A stretch of 64,000 bases of DNA from Gammaproteobacteria bacterium (GCA_021151835.1 JAGKWO010000005.1:1-64000); one strand, 5' to 3'; shown: positions 1 to 7,519, counted from the stretch's first letter. Program-made: numbers and translations. The notes: generated by a model not told the origin, from the sequence alone.

Positions 1-987
1 CTGGCCACCAATTGCAAAATCATCGGCGTAGTAACTGATAGTGGTATCTGTTGCTTCAATAATAAAATGCTGGAATGCGGTGCCTGACTGGGTGTAATAA
101 CCTTCCAGCAGACGCCATTCATTTGCGGAGGCAGTGATGGTCGCCACGCGCGTGTATTCGTTGTAGGTGGATGTATCGCTATCATCCTGGCGTTTTGCCG
201 TTAAGGTAATAACGCTATCAGGCGTTCCCGGAGCCAATTTCACCCAGACATTGACTTGATATTCATTGCCGGTGGTGAGCGAGCCCACATTGAAGGTCAA
301 ACCATTCCACGCTGCCGTGCGGCCGGTGATCAGCGCACTTGCCGAGCCGCTGCGTTTATCCGCTGTGGTACGCGTTACGGTTCCAGCGGTGGTTCCCCAA
401 TTGGTTAAGTCACTTTCAACTCCGCCATTTTGTGCAAAATTATTTGCTGGCACAGAATTGCTTACCGAAGAAACTGCCACACTTGAGCGCGAGCTGCTTG
501 ACGGTACCGCACTGCTTGAAGGAATGGAGCTGGGTGCAACACTGGAACGGCTTGAAGAAGTTACTGCAACACTGGAGCGTGAGGAAGAACTTACCGCTGC
601 GCCACACAGCGTACCATTGATGACTGGACGCTCAACGGTGCCACTATTGGTATTGCCCTGGAAACCAAACGAAATGGATTGGCCCGCGGCAATATTGCCG
701 TTCCAGCTCACATTGCTTGCCGTGTAGGGATTGCTACCCGAAAAATTGGCATTCCAGCTGTTAGTAATGCGATTGTTGGCATACTGCCAATTCACACTCC
801 AGTTATTAACTGCAGCACCCGTGTCATTTTTTACCGTAATGCTCGCGACAAAACCGCTACCCCATTGGTTATCAATGTTGTACGTACACGCTGCAAAGGC
901 ATTAAGGGAAAACGCGGTCAGGCCGGTGCTAACGCCGAGCGCTAACATTTTAGCCAGTGTTTGACTGGCATTTTTTTTTGGAATCAT
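1..987 (-). CDS. Secreted carbohydrate-active enzyme, N-terminal part (CBM2, Ser linker, CBM4/9/22-like)
   Basis: The gene runs off the left edge, so only the first 329 residues are visible and the catalytic domain is missing. The start at 987 has GGAG about 7 bases upstream. Residues 1-33 are a signal peptide ending in NAFAA. Residues 34-128 are a CBM2 cellulose/xylan-binding domain bounded by Cys34 and Cys128 and rich in surface Trp (WSVNW, SWN, VSWNG). Residues 132-180 form a linker with repeats of the SSSSRSSVAV type, typical of Cellvibrio secreted hydrolases. Residues from about 187 (NGGVESDLTNWG) form a jelly-roll domain like CBM4/9/22, ending near the edge with YYADDFAIGG. By family knowledge this layout often precedes a GH10 xylanase, but the activity cannot be read here. 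Confidence 0.85.
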   Translation of the reverse strand, partial: MIPKKNASQTLAKMLALGVSTGLTAFSLNAFAACTYNIDNQWGSGFVASITVKNDTGAAVNNWSVNWQYANNRITNSWNANFSGSNPYTASNVSWNGNIAAGQSISFGFQGNTNSGTVERPVINGTLCGAAVSSSSRSSVAVTSSSRSSVAPSSIPSSSAVPSSSSRSSVAVSSVSNSVPANNFAQNGGVESDLTNWGTTAGTVTRTTADKRSGSASALITGRTAAWNGLTFNVGSLTTGNEYQVNVWVKLAPGTPDSVITLTAKRQDDSDTSTYNEYTRVATITASANEWRLLEGYYTQSGTAFQHFIIEATDTTISYYADDFAIGGQ

Positions 988-1542
988 TTTGATCTCCGCT
1001 AAATGTGTGTTGTGGGTCCACTCTGCTGTAAATAAAAAGTACCCGGCACTGGGCCGGGGAAAACAGCGCCCCTGAACGACCCTGTTACAAAAAGCGCCGA
1101 CACAGCGGAAATAAACCCGATTGACTTTTCTTTAATTACGTTTTGAAACAACTGTGATTTTTTTACCTGTAAACAGGCCTATTATTTATATTCATTGCCG
1201 ATAATGACGGCGTTTTGATACCATCATTGTTTTTGTGAATTTGAAACCAGCTTTTACCTGTTAAATGGCCGCCCGTGTGTAATACCGGGATCCAAAATTA
1301 TTGTTATAGCTTTGGAATGGGCTTAGCCGGGCAGTAAAGCTGGTAGCGAAAGTAGCCGAATAGCGGCTGCAACTTTCGCATTTTTGGAAGAATTTTTATC
1401 AAACTGTAAAAATTCGTAGAATTCCTGTAATTATTGATAGTTGTTTTGTCGTGTAAAAATGCAAAATGTGATGCGTATCAATTTAAAAATATGAATAATA
1501 TCCAACGAGAAGTATCCGGAAAATGTTGTGGTAGTTACGATA
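988..1542. other. Intergenic region upstream of the CBM2 enzyme gene
   Basis: I see no convincing gene in this stretch of about 555 bases. It must hold the promoter of the minus-strand enzyme gene. An imperfect CRP-like dyad, TGTGA-N6-TCAAT, lies at 1467-1482; it matches one half-site well and the other poorly, and at about 480 bases from the start codon it is far for a class I/II site. The sequence is AT-rich, with several homopolymer runs. Confidence 0.3.
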
Positions 1543-1575
1543 AAAAAGGCCAAGTGTGATGCACTTGGCCTTTTT
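1543..1575. terminator. Bidirectional intrinsic terminator
   Basis: A perfect 14-bp inverted repeat (AAAAAGGCCAAGTG / CACTTGGCCTTTTT) encloses a 5-base loop. The A and T runs at the ends of the stem would give a U-tract on either strand. It lies 28 bases past the stop codon of the minus-strand AraC-type gene and should end that transcript. Confidence 0.85.
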
Positions 1576-1602
1576 CATAAATGTTATTTTTATCACTAAA
1601 AA

Positions 1603-2766
1603 TTAATGTGAATCATCTTTGTTTTGATACAACTGTTTAAATGTTTTTGGTACGCATCCATATTCCTGTTTAAATAATTTGCTGAAGTAGGACACATTGT
1701 TATAACCGACGGAATAAGCAATTTCCGATACGTTTGCTTCTTCATTTTCGGATAATAATCGTGCAGCTTCGGTAAGCCGCAATTTGTTCAGGTAAGAGCT
1801 AAATGTAAGGCCGAGTTCATCTTTTAATATATCGTTAATTTTGGTCCGGTTAATACCCAGGGCAGCAGCCGCCAATTCAAGGCTTAAATCAGGGTTGGCA
1901 TATTCGGTGGCCATATAACGAAACAACCCGGTTTTTTCCTTATCCCGCTGGGGCTCTATGGTTAATTTGGCATAAGCAATTAATGGCTGGTCTTGTCGCA
2001 CCCTTTCTTTTAGCTCAGCGGTCAAAACAATTACGTAGCGGCGAAATTGCCAGATAACAAAAAAAATCCACAAGATTAAAGAAAGCGCGATGGCTCCATA
2101 TAAAAAACGCGAATCAGCACCTTGCAATTTTATATCGGTTAGTTTTACGTGCGAGGGCGTATTGATCGGGCTTTGCAAAGAATTCACCCAGGCAAACCCC
2201 ATGGTTTTGTTGAGTTTGTAGGACGTATCACTGAATTCAAACCCGTAGCGACCGAGCCACCAGTGCGGGGTATCCAGGCTGTCAAAGTCGATGCTGATAT
2301 CGGACCAATGTTTATCACAGGAAAACGCGGTGGAGGATACACGGCGGGTAGACATGTTTTTCAAATCGGTTACTTTGTCATCAAAACTAAATAACACAAA
2401 GAGCAATACATTCTTGGGATCACATTGGATTTTAAATGAAATCTTTGAATAGCGTGTGAGATCGACTTGCACATAGGATTGGATGGGGTCTACAAAGTAC
2501 ATTGAGAAATGTGTGTATGGAAAAGGTTCTACCGGATCGAGAAAAAAATCATACTCGATAGTTCCCACCTCATTCTCAACTTCCAATTTTGTTTTTGTTG
2601 CAGGTTTTTTCGGCTCTATAGCAGACATCCACAGGAACTCTGTGTCGCGCGCGGGAAACATGGACGTATTTACCCGGGATTTCACAATTCCGAAATAAAT
2701 AATCAGCCCTGTCATAAGCATCAATACAAGTGAAGTAATGATTGCGTTTCGAAAAAACTTTAGCAT
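1603..2766 (-). CDS. Membrane-anchored AraC-family transcriptional regulator
   Basis: This 387-residue protein has a membrane segment at 9-28, an extracytoplasmic domain at about 29-220 and a second membrane segment at 221-241. A linker of basic and acidic residues leads to an AraC-type double helix-turn-helix at about 280-380 (LELAAAALGINRTKIN, then VSEIAYSVGYNNVSYFSKLFKQ). The outer domain is rich in Trp, Phe and Tyr and looks like a beta-sandwich. This gives a one-component, transmembrane sensor-regulator. The gene lies upstream of the CBM2 enzyme gene on the same strand, so it may sense sugar polymers or oligomers and control that enzyme; this is inference from position. The DNA-binding part is clear and the ligand is unknown. 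Confidence 0.85.
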   Translation of the reverse strand: MLKFFRNAIITSLVLMLMTGLIIYFGIVKSRVNTSMFPARDTEFLWMSAIEPKKPATKTKLEVENEVGTIEYDFFLDPVEPFPYTHFSMYFVDPIQSYVQVDLTRYSKISFKIQCDPKNVLLFVLFSFDDKVTDLKNMSTRRVSSTAFSCDKHWSDISIDFDSLDTPHWWLGRYGFEFSDTSYKLNKTMGFAWVNSLQSPINTPSHVKLTDIKLQGADSRFLYGAIALSLILWIFFVIWQFRRYVIVLTAELKERVRQDQPLIAYAKLTIEPQRDKEKTGLFRYMATEYANPDLSLELAAAALGINRTKINDILKDELGLTFSSYLNKLRLTEAARLLSENEEANVSEIAYSVGYNNVSYFSKLFKQEYGCVPKTFKQLYQNKDDSH

Positions 2767-3125
2767 GTTAAAAACCGCGTGAGTGAGCAGCTGGCCATTT
2801 CCTGCTTTCGATATTTCACCTTGGGGGTAGTGCGATTGGTGTTAGTGAGAAATATGGATCGGGAAATGTTCGTTATTATAAAAGTAGGTTTGTTGGGGTT
2901 TGGGGGGCCCTAAAACACTATACATCATAATATCAGACATATGTATGATAAATGCAAGAGAAGTTAGTATTGAAAAGAGTGGTATTGCCAATGATTTGAT
3001 TTTTATATGTAAAATAATGACAGGAAAAACTTCTTTATGCAGATGCTCAATACAGTTGAGTAATTAAACAAACAACGGCTGATGAATAACAGCGGGCAAT
3101 CAAGCATGAACAATAAGGTAAGGCC
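2767..3125. other. Divergent promoter region between the AraC-type regulator and photolyase
   Basis: These 359 bases separate divergent genes and should hold both promoters. I see no gene and no strong dyad. The right half is very AT-rich, and the photolyase start is preceded by AAGGTAAGG. Confidence 0.4.
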
Positions 3126-4664
3126 ATGAGTCGTTTGCGCTTGATATTGGGTGACCAATTAAATGTAAAGCATAGCTGGTTCCGCGAGCCGGAACGGAGT
3201 GCCTCCGGCGACGTAATTTATGTGCTGATGGAAGTGCGCAGCGAAACGGATTACGTGGTTCACCACGCGCAAAAAGTCCTTGGAATTTTCGCCGCGATGC
3301 GTGGATTTTCCAATGCGTTACAAGCGGCGGGTTTCAGGGTTCATTACATTCGTTTGAGTGATGCTGATAATCAACAGGATTTTATTGGCAATTTACGCCA
3401 ATTGATTAATCGTTTCGGGATTACCCGGATTGAACGGCAACAAGCTGATGAATATCGGTTGGAATCACTTTTGTTGGCGGCACCGGAACAGTTGGGTGTA
3501 CCTGTGCGCGTTGTTGATAGCGAACATTTTTTAACAGATAGAACCACCGTTGCCAAAAAATTCGCGATTAAAGTGCCGCGCATGGAATTTTTTTATCGTG
3601 AATTGCGCAAGCAATACCATATTTTGCTGGATGAAAAAGGTCAGCCGCTGGGCGGGCAATGGAATTATGATCAGGAAAATCGCAAGCGTTGGAAAGGATC
3701 TCCGCTATTGCCGGAGTGGTATACATTATCAGCAGATCTCACGGAACTTTGGAGCGAAATCCAGGGCTGTGGAGTGAAAACCATCGGGCAAGCGCAAGCG
3801 GCAGATTTTCCGTGGCCAATTACACGGGCACAGGCCAAAGCGTGGCTTGCGCATTTCATCGTTACTGCGCTTCCACACTTTGGCGAATTCCAGGATGCAA
3901 TGAGCACTGCGTCATCAAGGTTATTTCACGCCGGTATTTCGTTTGCACTCAATATCAAATTGCTTCATCCCCTGGAGGTTATTCACGCGGCGCTCAATGA
4001 ATTCAATGCGGGCAAAGTGAGTATTGCAACGGTAGAAGGTTTTGTGCGGCAAATTTTAGGATGGCGGGAATTTGTACGCGGTATTTACTGGTCGCGCATG
4101 CCCGATTACGCGCATGCCAATGTATTGAATCACCACCGTCCACTGCCGCGCTGGTACTGGAACGGTGATACCAAAATGAATTGCCTGCATCATGCTATCA
4201 GCCAATCTTTCGCCGGTGCTTACGCACACCACATACAGCGCCTGATGATCACCGGTAATTTTGCATTGCTCGCGGGTTGCGCACCGGATGAGGTGGATGC
4301 CTGGTATTTGGGAATTTATATCGATGCGTTTGAATGGGTTGAAATGCCCAATACGCGCGGTATGAGTCAATATGCAGACGGTGGCTTGATGGGCAGCAAG
4401 CCTTACGCAGGCTCAGCCAGCTACATCAATAAAATGAGTGATTACTGTAAAAATTGTCATTACCAGCACAGCCTCCGGCACGGAGAAAACGCCTGTCCTT
4501 TTAACAGCCTTTACTGGGATTTCCACGCGCGCCATGCGAGTCGTTTATCGACTAATCCGCGCATGGCGATGACCTATCGCTTATGGCAAAAGATGAGTGA
4601 AGAAGAGCGCGAAAAAATATTGGCGCAGGCGCAGGTTTATCTTGAAAGGCTTGATGACCTTTGA
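3126..4664 (+). CDS. Iron-sulfur bacterial cryptochrome/(6-4) photolyase (FeS-BCP)
   Basis: This 512-residue protein belongs to the deoxyribodipyrimidine photolyase-related family, whose characterised members (Agrobacterium PhrB, Rhodobacter CryB) carry FAD, a lumazine antenna and a 4Fe-4S cluster and repair (6-4) photoproducts. The N-terminus (RLRLILGDQLN) is the Rossmann antenna domain. Cys353, Cys441, Cys444 and Cys457 have the same spacing as the four cluster ligands I recall for PhrB (350, 438, 441, 454). The FAD region near residues 400-430 (WVEMPNTRGMSQYADGG) is intact. A good ribosome site (AAGGTAAGG) lies just before the ATG. The gene stands alone. Confidence 0.93.
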   Translation: MSRLRLILGDQLNVKHSWFREPERSASGDVIYVLMEVRSETDYVVHHAQKVLGIFAAMRGFSNALQAAGFRVHYIRLSDADNQQDFIGNLRQLINRFGITRIERQQADEYRLESLLLAAPEQLGVPVRVVDSEHFLTDRTTVAKKFAIKVPRMEFFYRELRKQYHILLDEKGQPLGGQWNYDQENRKRWKGSPLLPEWYTLSADLTELWSEIQGCGVKTIGQAQAADFPWPITRAQAKAWLAHFIVTALPHFGEFQDAMSTASSRLFHAGISFALNIKLLHPLEVIHAALNEFNAGKVSIATVEGFVRQILGWREFVRGIYWSRMPDYAHANVLNHHRPLPRWYWNGDTKMNCLHHAISQSFAGAYAHHIQRLMITGNFALLAGCAPDEVDAWYLGIYIDAFEWVEMPNTRGMSQYADGGLMGSKPYAGSASYINKMSDYCKNCHYQHSLRHGENACPFNSLYWDFHARHASRLSTNPRMAMTYRLWQKMSEEEREKILAQAQVYLERLDDL

Positions 4665-4724
4665 AAAATGTGACTTGTTAAAATTAATTATTTTATTGTA
4701 GGTTCTATAGCGTCTTTGCAAATC

Positions 4725-4745
4725 AGGCGGCATTTGGCCGCCTTT
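4725..4745. terminator. GC-rich hairpin between convergent units
   Basis: A 7-bp stem, AGGCGGC / GCCGCCT, has a 5-base loop and is followed by TT then AAAAA. It sits between the photolyase stop (4664) and the stop of the minus-strand gene ending at 4759, so it could serve both. Confidence 0.6.
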
Positions 4746-4758
4746 AAAAATTCGAATC

Positions 4759-5077
4759 TCACGCCGATGCCTGTTTCTTTATGTGCTCATTAATCCTGCC
4801 AATAATACGCGCAACACCATTAATCGCCCATTGCGGTAATTTCACGCGCTCATTAACTTCATAAAACAACACTTCCAATAAAAGCGTCTGGTAATACAGT
4901 TGGCAGACCGCATCTGCGTCTGTTACGACTGGCAATTGTTTACAAAGTACAGTGATCGCTTCGCCGGAGGGCGAATGAATTTCAAGGCGGTTTTTTTTTA
5001 TAGAAGGCGTATTGGAGTTGATCGAGTTTAATAACGAGGGTCGTGGGGAACGGGGGAGGGGGAATTGAATTATCCAT
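4759..5077 (-). pseudogene. Small unknown protein gene, frameshifted at a run of nine A
   Basis: The ATG at 5077 opens MDNSIPPPPFPTTLVIKLDQ and continues to a TATAAAAAAAAA run (bases 4991-4999 on the plus strand). In the reading frame used so far it stops within a few codons after the run. In the next frame a clearly protein-like sequence of about 75 residues continues (NRLEIHSPSGEAITV, QLYYQTLLLEVLFYEVNE, ending IIGRINEHIKKQASA) to the TGA at 4759. One A fewer would join both parts into a single 105-residue protein. This could be a pseudogene, a phase-variable tract, transcriptional slippage or a sequencing error. I do not recognise the family. A C4-like RNA leader lies directly upstream on the same strand. 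Confidence 0.6.
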
Positions 5078-5113
5078 AATAAAAATCTCGTTGATCGGTG
5101 CTGTTTAACCGCT

Positions 5114-5138
5114 CCCCATGAGATCAGAATTCATGGGG
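5114..5138 (-). promoter_or_regulatory. Perfect leader hairpin upstream of the frameshifted gene
   Basis: The 8-bp stem CCCCATGA / TCATGGGG has a 9-base loop and lies about 37 bases before the ATG at 5077. The loop carries TTCTGA on the minus strand, complementary to the TCAGAA at the end of the C4-like RNA just upstream. This is the sort of pairing expected between a C4-type antisense RNA and its target. Confidence 0.5.
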
Positions 5139-5149
5139 GCGGACTGAAC

Positions 5150-5292
5150 AGGGTTCTGACCACCGGCACCGAATCACACCGGCCCACCCGAAGGTGGCCC
5201 CGTCCAGCCGCCATAACAACAGGCAAAGCTGTACGAGGACACAAATACTCGCGTATTTAGTGCCAATCCGATGTCGGGGGTCAGAATCCCGG
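5150..5292 (-). ncRNA. C4/CI-type phage antisense RNA candidate
   Basis: Read on the minus strand, this stretch contains GGCACTAAATACGC, TGTCCTCGTAC, CCTGTTGTTATGGCGGC and a UUCG-capped hairpin (CCACC-TTCG-GGTGG) in the order I remember from the C4 antisense RNA of phages P1/P7 and the CI RNA of P4-like elements (Rfam C4 family). The outer ends, GGATTCTGACC and GGTCAGAACC, are inverted copies that can close the structure. In the known systems this RNA is cut from the leader of the ant/icd-type operon and blocks translation of the gene just downstream. Here the downstream gene on the same strand is the small frameshifted gene at 4759-5077. No other phage gene is visible. Family assignment is from memory; the structure is visible. 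Confidence 0.62.
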
Positions 5293-5429
5293 CTGCGGGA
5301 TTTAGCGCAGCGCGGGCAGGTTAGGGGATGAAAGTGGGGTTGTCAATGGAGGCAACCGGTTCTCTTGGCCGGTTGCTCAAAGCTATACAACTCAAATTAA
5401 TTCGTATGCTCATAGCAAATTGCTAGTAA

Positions 5430-5548
5430 GGAAATTTTCCGCCTTTCATCCAATCGTGAATGCATGGTAAATGGCTAAATGCTTGTAATAGCGACTAATT
5501 TAAAGATGTGCTATAAAAACACCTCAAAACTTAGACGGAAATTTTCCG
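5430..5548 (+). repeat. Two direct copies of GGAAATTTTCCG beside the cassette array
   Basis: Identical 12-mers occur at 5430-5441 and 5537-5548, 107 bases apart. The second ends four bases before GTTAGGC (5553-5559), a good match to the R'' core GTTRRRY of integron recombination sites. They may mark a degenerate attI/attC boundary or flank a past insertion. Confidence 0.35.
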
Positions 5549-5600
5549 GGATGTTAGGCCGAAACTTTTGGTCTAATAACATTGTTATGAAAGGGTAGTA

Positions 5601-5957
5601 ATGGAAAATCTAATTTTAACAACCGAAATTGAAAATGCTGATTTTTACATAGCTTCCTTAGCAATAGGCATTCTTGAAGGTATGAAATCTGGAGCACTTT
5701 CTTTGGAAGTGGGAATCTGGAGTCTTGCTCGTCCAGCTTTTTGGAAAAAGCTAAAATCAAGCTCTATATCTGCCGAACTTATAGAACTTGTTTCATCTTT
5801 AGATGAAGTTGATGCAATACAGTCACTGGGGCTTGATGCCATTAAAAAAATAGACGAACACCTTGTTTTATATAAAAGAATTCAAAGCGAATCGTTGGCA
5901 AAAAAGCCATCTCTGGCTCTTGTCTCTTCAATCGAAGGTTTTCATAACAAATCGTAG
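5601..5957 (+). CDS. Integron cassette protein 1, unknown
   Basis: This is a predicted soluble 118-residue protein without signal peptide or membrane segment; it is mostly helical and ends in FHNKS. AAGGG sits 5 bases before the ATG at 5601. The last codons overlap the first core of the attC site that follows, as is usual in compact cassettes. I do not recognise the family. It is the first visible cassette of the array, and the DNA is AT-rich compared with the flanking genes. A GTTAGGC core at 5553 may be its left boundary. Confidence 0.75.
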   Translation: MENLILTTEIENADFYIASLAIGILEGMKSGALSLEVGIWSLARPAFWKKLKSSSISAELIELVSSLDEVDAIQSLGLDAIKKIDEHLVLYKRIQSESLAKKPSLALVSSIEGFHNKS

Positions 5958-6073
5958 CAACACGCGCACTTCGTACGCTGGACAGTTTTTAAGTCGCAGT
6001 TTTGTGGTTTTGCTGCGCAAAAGTAACCCACAAAACCATGACTTAAAAACTGCCGTTGAGCACGGCGTTAGGA
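5943..6073 (+). repeat. attC recombination site 1
   Basis: The left core ATAACAA and the right core GTTAGGA (6067-6073) bracket about 130 bases. Internally, arms 5983-6007 and 6028-6052 (CAGTTTTTAAGTC ... GACTTAAAAACTG) form a long imperfect hairpin with TTTGCTGCGCAAA at the tip. This is the layout of an integron attC site, folded as single-stranded DNA for the integrase. The right core reads GTTAGGAG and supplies the Shine-Dalgarno sequence for the next cassette gene. Confidence 0.85.
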
Positions 6074-6082
6074 GTAAAATCA

Positions 6083-6454
6083 TTGAAGACCGTGGTAGCA
6101 CACTTACTTGTTCCTGTATTCTTTACGGTAGCTGTTACTCTTTATGGCTTTTTGAAGAATAGATTTTCAATCGGTGACGGTTTTGTGGCTTTCTTCGGCG
6201 GAGTTTTATTTTATGGTGCTCCATATATGGTTTGGGCAATATTTCACTTGTTAAGTAAGCCTAAGCTTTCGGTAATTCATGCGGGTTATGTTGGGGCAAC
6301 TGTTTCGCTGATGGTAATTTCTAGCTTGTGGTTATTCCCACCGGATAGATCTGGGCTTCCGTTACAGTGGGCTGCTTACTGGCCATTAGCCTTGGTTTTA
6401 ATTATTGTTTTTGCTGGCGTAATACACTTATTAACCAGAATTAAAAGCTCCTAA
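6083..6454 (+). CDS. Integron cassette protein 2, small membrane protein
   Basis: I chose the TTG at 6083 because AGGAG lies at 6070-6074 and because an upstream ATG at 6056 would lie inside attC1. The product has 123 residues and about four hydrophobic segments (VVAHLLVPVFFTVAVTLYGF; FVAFFGGVLFYGAPYMVW; GYVGATVSLMVISSLWLF; WPLALVLIIVFAGVIHLL), so it is an inner-membrane protein. No catalytic motif is visible and I do not recognise the family. Its stop codon overlaps the left core of attC2. Confidence 0.75.
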   Translation: MKTVVAHLLVPVFFTVAVTLYGFLKNRFSIGDGFVAFFGGVLFYGAPYMVWAIFHLLSKPKLSVIHAGYVGATVSLMVISSLWLFPPDRSGLPLQWAAYWPLALVLIIVFAGVIHLLTRIKSS

Positions 6455-6583
6455 CAAAGCGGTCAAACGTCGTTCCGCTTCGTTCCACTGGACAGAATTT
6501 AAGTCGCGGTTTTGTGGTTTTGCTGCGCAAAAGTATTCCATAAAACCACGACTTATAAACTGCCGTTGTACGCAACGTTATGC
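6446..6583 (+). repeat. attC recombination site 2
   Basis: The left core CCTAACAAAG and the right core GTTATGC (6577-6583) enclose a hairpin nearly identical to attC1 (AAGTCGCGGTTTTGTGG ... CCATAAAACCACGACTT, with TTTGCTGCGCAAA at the tip). It also contains TTCCGCTTCGTTCCACTGGAC near the left end, a block shared with attC3 and attC6. Confidence 0.85.
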
Positions 6584-6597
6584 AAAATGGAAAACTC

Positions 6598-6936
6598 ATG
6601 AATAAGAAAGAATATATTGAAAAGAAATCGAAGTATGAAAAAAGTGCAAATATAAAAAATTTGATATACACAATAATCTTTTTCGGCTTGTTACTGGTAA
6701 ATATTCCTCTAGCAGATCGAATACCAGATGAATGGAATCTCTATTACCTTATAGGATTTTTCGCCTTACTATTTGGCAATCTATATCTAACTATTAGGTT
6801 TAATAAATGGCTTGCTAATACTTCAGGGCTAAACTGTAAGTCTTGTTCTCAACCTATAGTTGGTGAGAATTCGTCAATTGCAATAGCAACAGGTAATTGT
6901 CCACTGTGCGGCAGTGAAGCATTCAATGAAAATTAG
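6598..6936 (+). CDS. Integron cassette protein 3, membrane protein with C-terminal zinc ribbon
   Basis: This 112-residue protein starts with a basic stretch (MNKKEYIEKKSKYEKS), has two membrane segments (about 22-42 and 50-70) and ends in a cytoplasmic zinc-ribbon-like motif, CKSC ... CPLC. I chose the ATG at 6598 because the in-frame ATG at 6580 lies within the GTTATGC core of attC2; the ribosome site is weak either way. Function is unknown. The stop codon overlaps the left core of attC3. Confidence 0.72.
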   Translation: MNKKEYIEKKSKYEKSANIKNLIYTIIFFGLLLVNIPLADRIPDEWNLYYLIGFFALLFGNLYLTIRFNKWLANTSGLNCKSCSQPIVGENSSIAIATGNCPLCGSEAFNEN

Positions 6937-7049
6937 CATAACAAGCAATCAAACGGATGGATTTTAAAGTTGCATTTTTGCCATTCCGCTTCGCTCCATT
7001 GTATGGAAAAAGTGCAACTTAAAAACCACCGTTTATCGCGGCGTTATGT
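6936..7049 (+). repeat. attC recombination site 3 (divergent arms)
   Basis: The left core GCATAACAAG and right core GTTATGT (7043-7049) bracket about 114 bases. The arms are AAGTTGCATTTTTGCCAT and ATGGAAAAAGTGCAACTT, different from attC1/2/4/5, while TTCCGCTTCGCTCCATTGTA is shared with attC2 and attC6. Confidence 0.8.
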
Positions 7050-7058
7050 GAATCAAGT

Positions 7059-7358
7059 ATGAACATTGAAGTTAGGATTTATCTCGGTGTAGCTGAAGCA
7101 GGAGTTGGTAACTCAAGTGGGTATCCATCTGGTGAAAAACATGCGTTCGTTCTATATGTTGCGCAAAAGAAAAATTCCGGATCAGACTGGGAAAGGGCGA
7201 AAGAATTTTTAATAAAAGAAAACTGGTGTAATGTGGAAGTCCGTAAAACAGGTGTTGCATCAAAGGAAAAGCAGCAGGAACATCCATTTTCGGAAATGTA
7301 TCCTCATGCATTACAAAACGGTTTTGCTTTGCTTATCTATTCCGGTATTGAAAATTAA
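7059..7358 (+). CDS. Integron cassette protein 4, unknown
   Basis: This is a 99-residue predicted soluble protein with an alternating beta-strand/helix pattern (MNIEVRIYLGVAEAG ... HAFVLYVAQKK ... NWCNVEVRKTGV ... GFALLIYSGIEN). It has no signal peptide or membrane segment. No strong Shine-Dalgarno sequence is present and only 9 bases separate the attC3 core from the ATG, so translation may rely on a leader in the preceding cassette. I do not recognise the family. Confidence 0.72.
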   Translation: MNIEVRIYLGVAEAGVGNSSGYPSGEKHAFVLYVAQKKNSGSDWERAKEFLIKENWCNVEVRKTGVASKEKQQEHPFSEMYPHALQNGFALLIYSGIEN

Positions 7359-7360
7359 GG

Positions 7361-7494
7361 CACATAACAAAGTGCTCCAACTCGTGCACTACGTGCACCG
7401 GACAGTTTATAAGTCGCAGTTTTGTGGTTTTGCTGCGCAAAAAATAACCCACAAAACCACGACTTAAAAACTGCCGTTGTATGCGGCGTTACAT
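7361..7494 (+). repeat. attC recombination site 4
   Basis: The left core CACATAACAAAG and right core GTTACAT (7488-7494) bracket a hairpin almost identical to attC1, including AAGTCGCAGTTTTGTGG and CCACAAAACCACGACTT and the TTTGCTGCGCAAA tip. Confidence 0.85.
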
Positions 7495-7519
7495 TTTTAA
7501 AACGACCCAGGAGAGTAGT

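Noticed and set aside
266..727. Plus-strand reading frame of about 153 codons
   Set aside because: It is the antisense shadow of the CBM2 enzyme on the minus strand, whose protein motifs and linker repeats are clear.
1467..1482. CRP-type operator upstream of the CBM2 enzyme
   Set aside because: Only one half-site is good and it lies almost 480 bases from the start; I kept it only as a note.
5100..5600. Possible integrase gene next to the array
   Set aside because: Neither strand shows a tyrosine recombinase frame here; the minus strand carries only the C4-like leader and a small broken gene.
5952..6082. Upstream starts for cassette genes inside attC sites
   Set aside because: ATG codons inside hairpins are forced by the repeat sequence; starts with a ribosome site or beyond the attC core fit better. 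The same holds for cassettes 3, 5 and 6.
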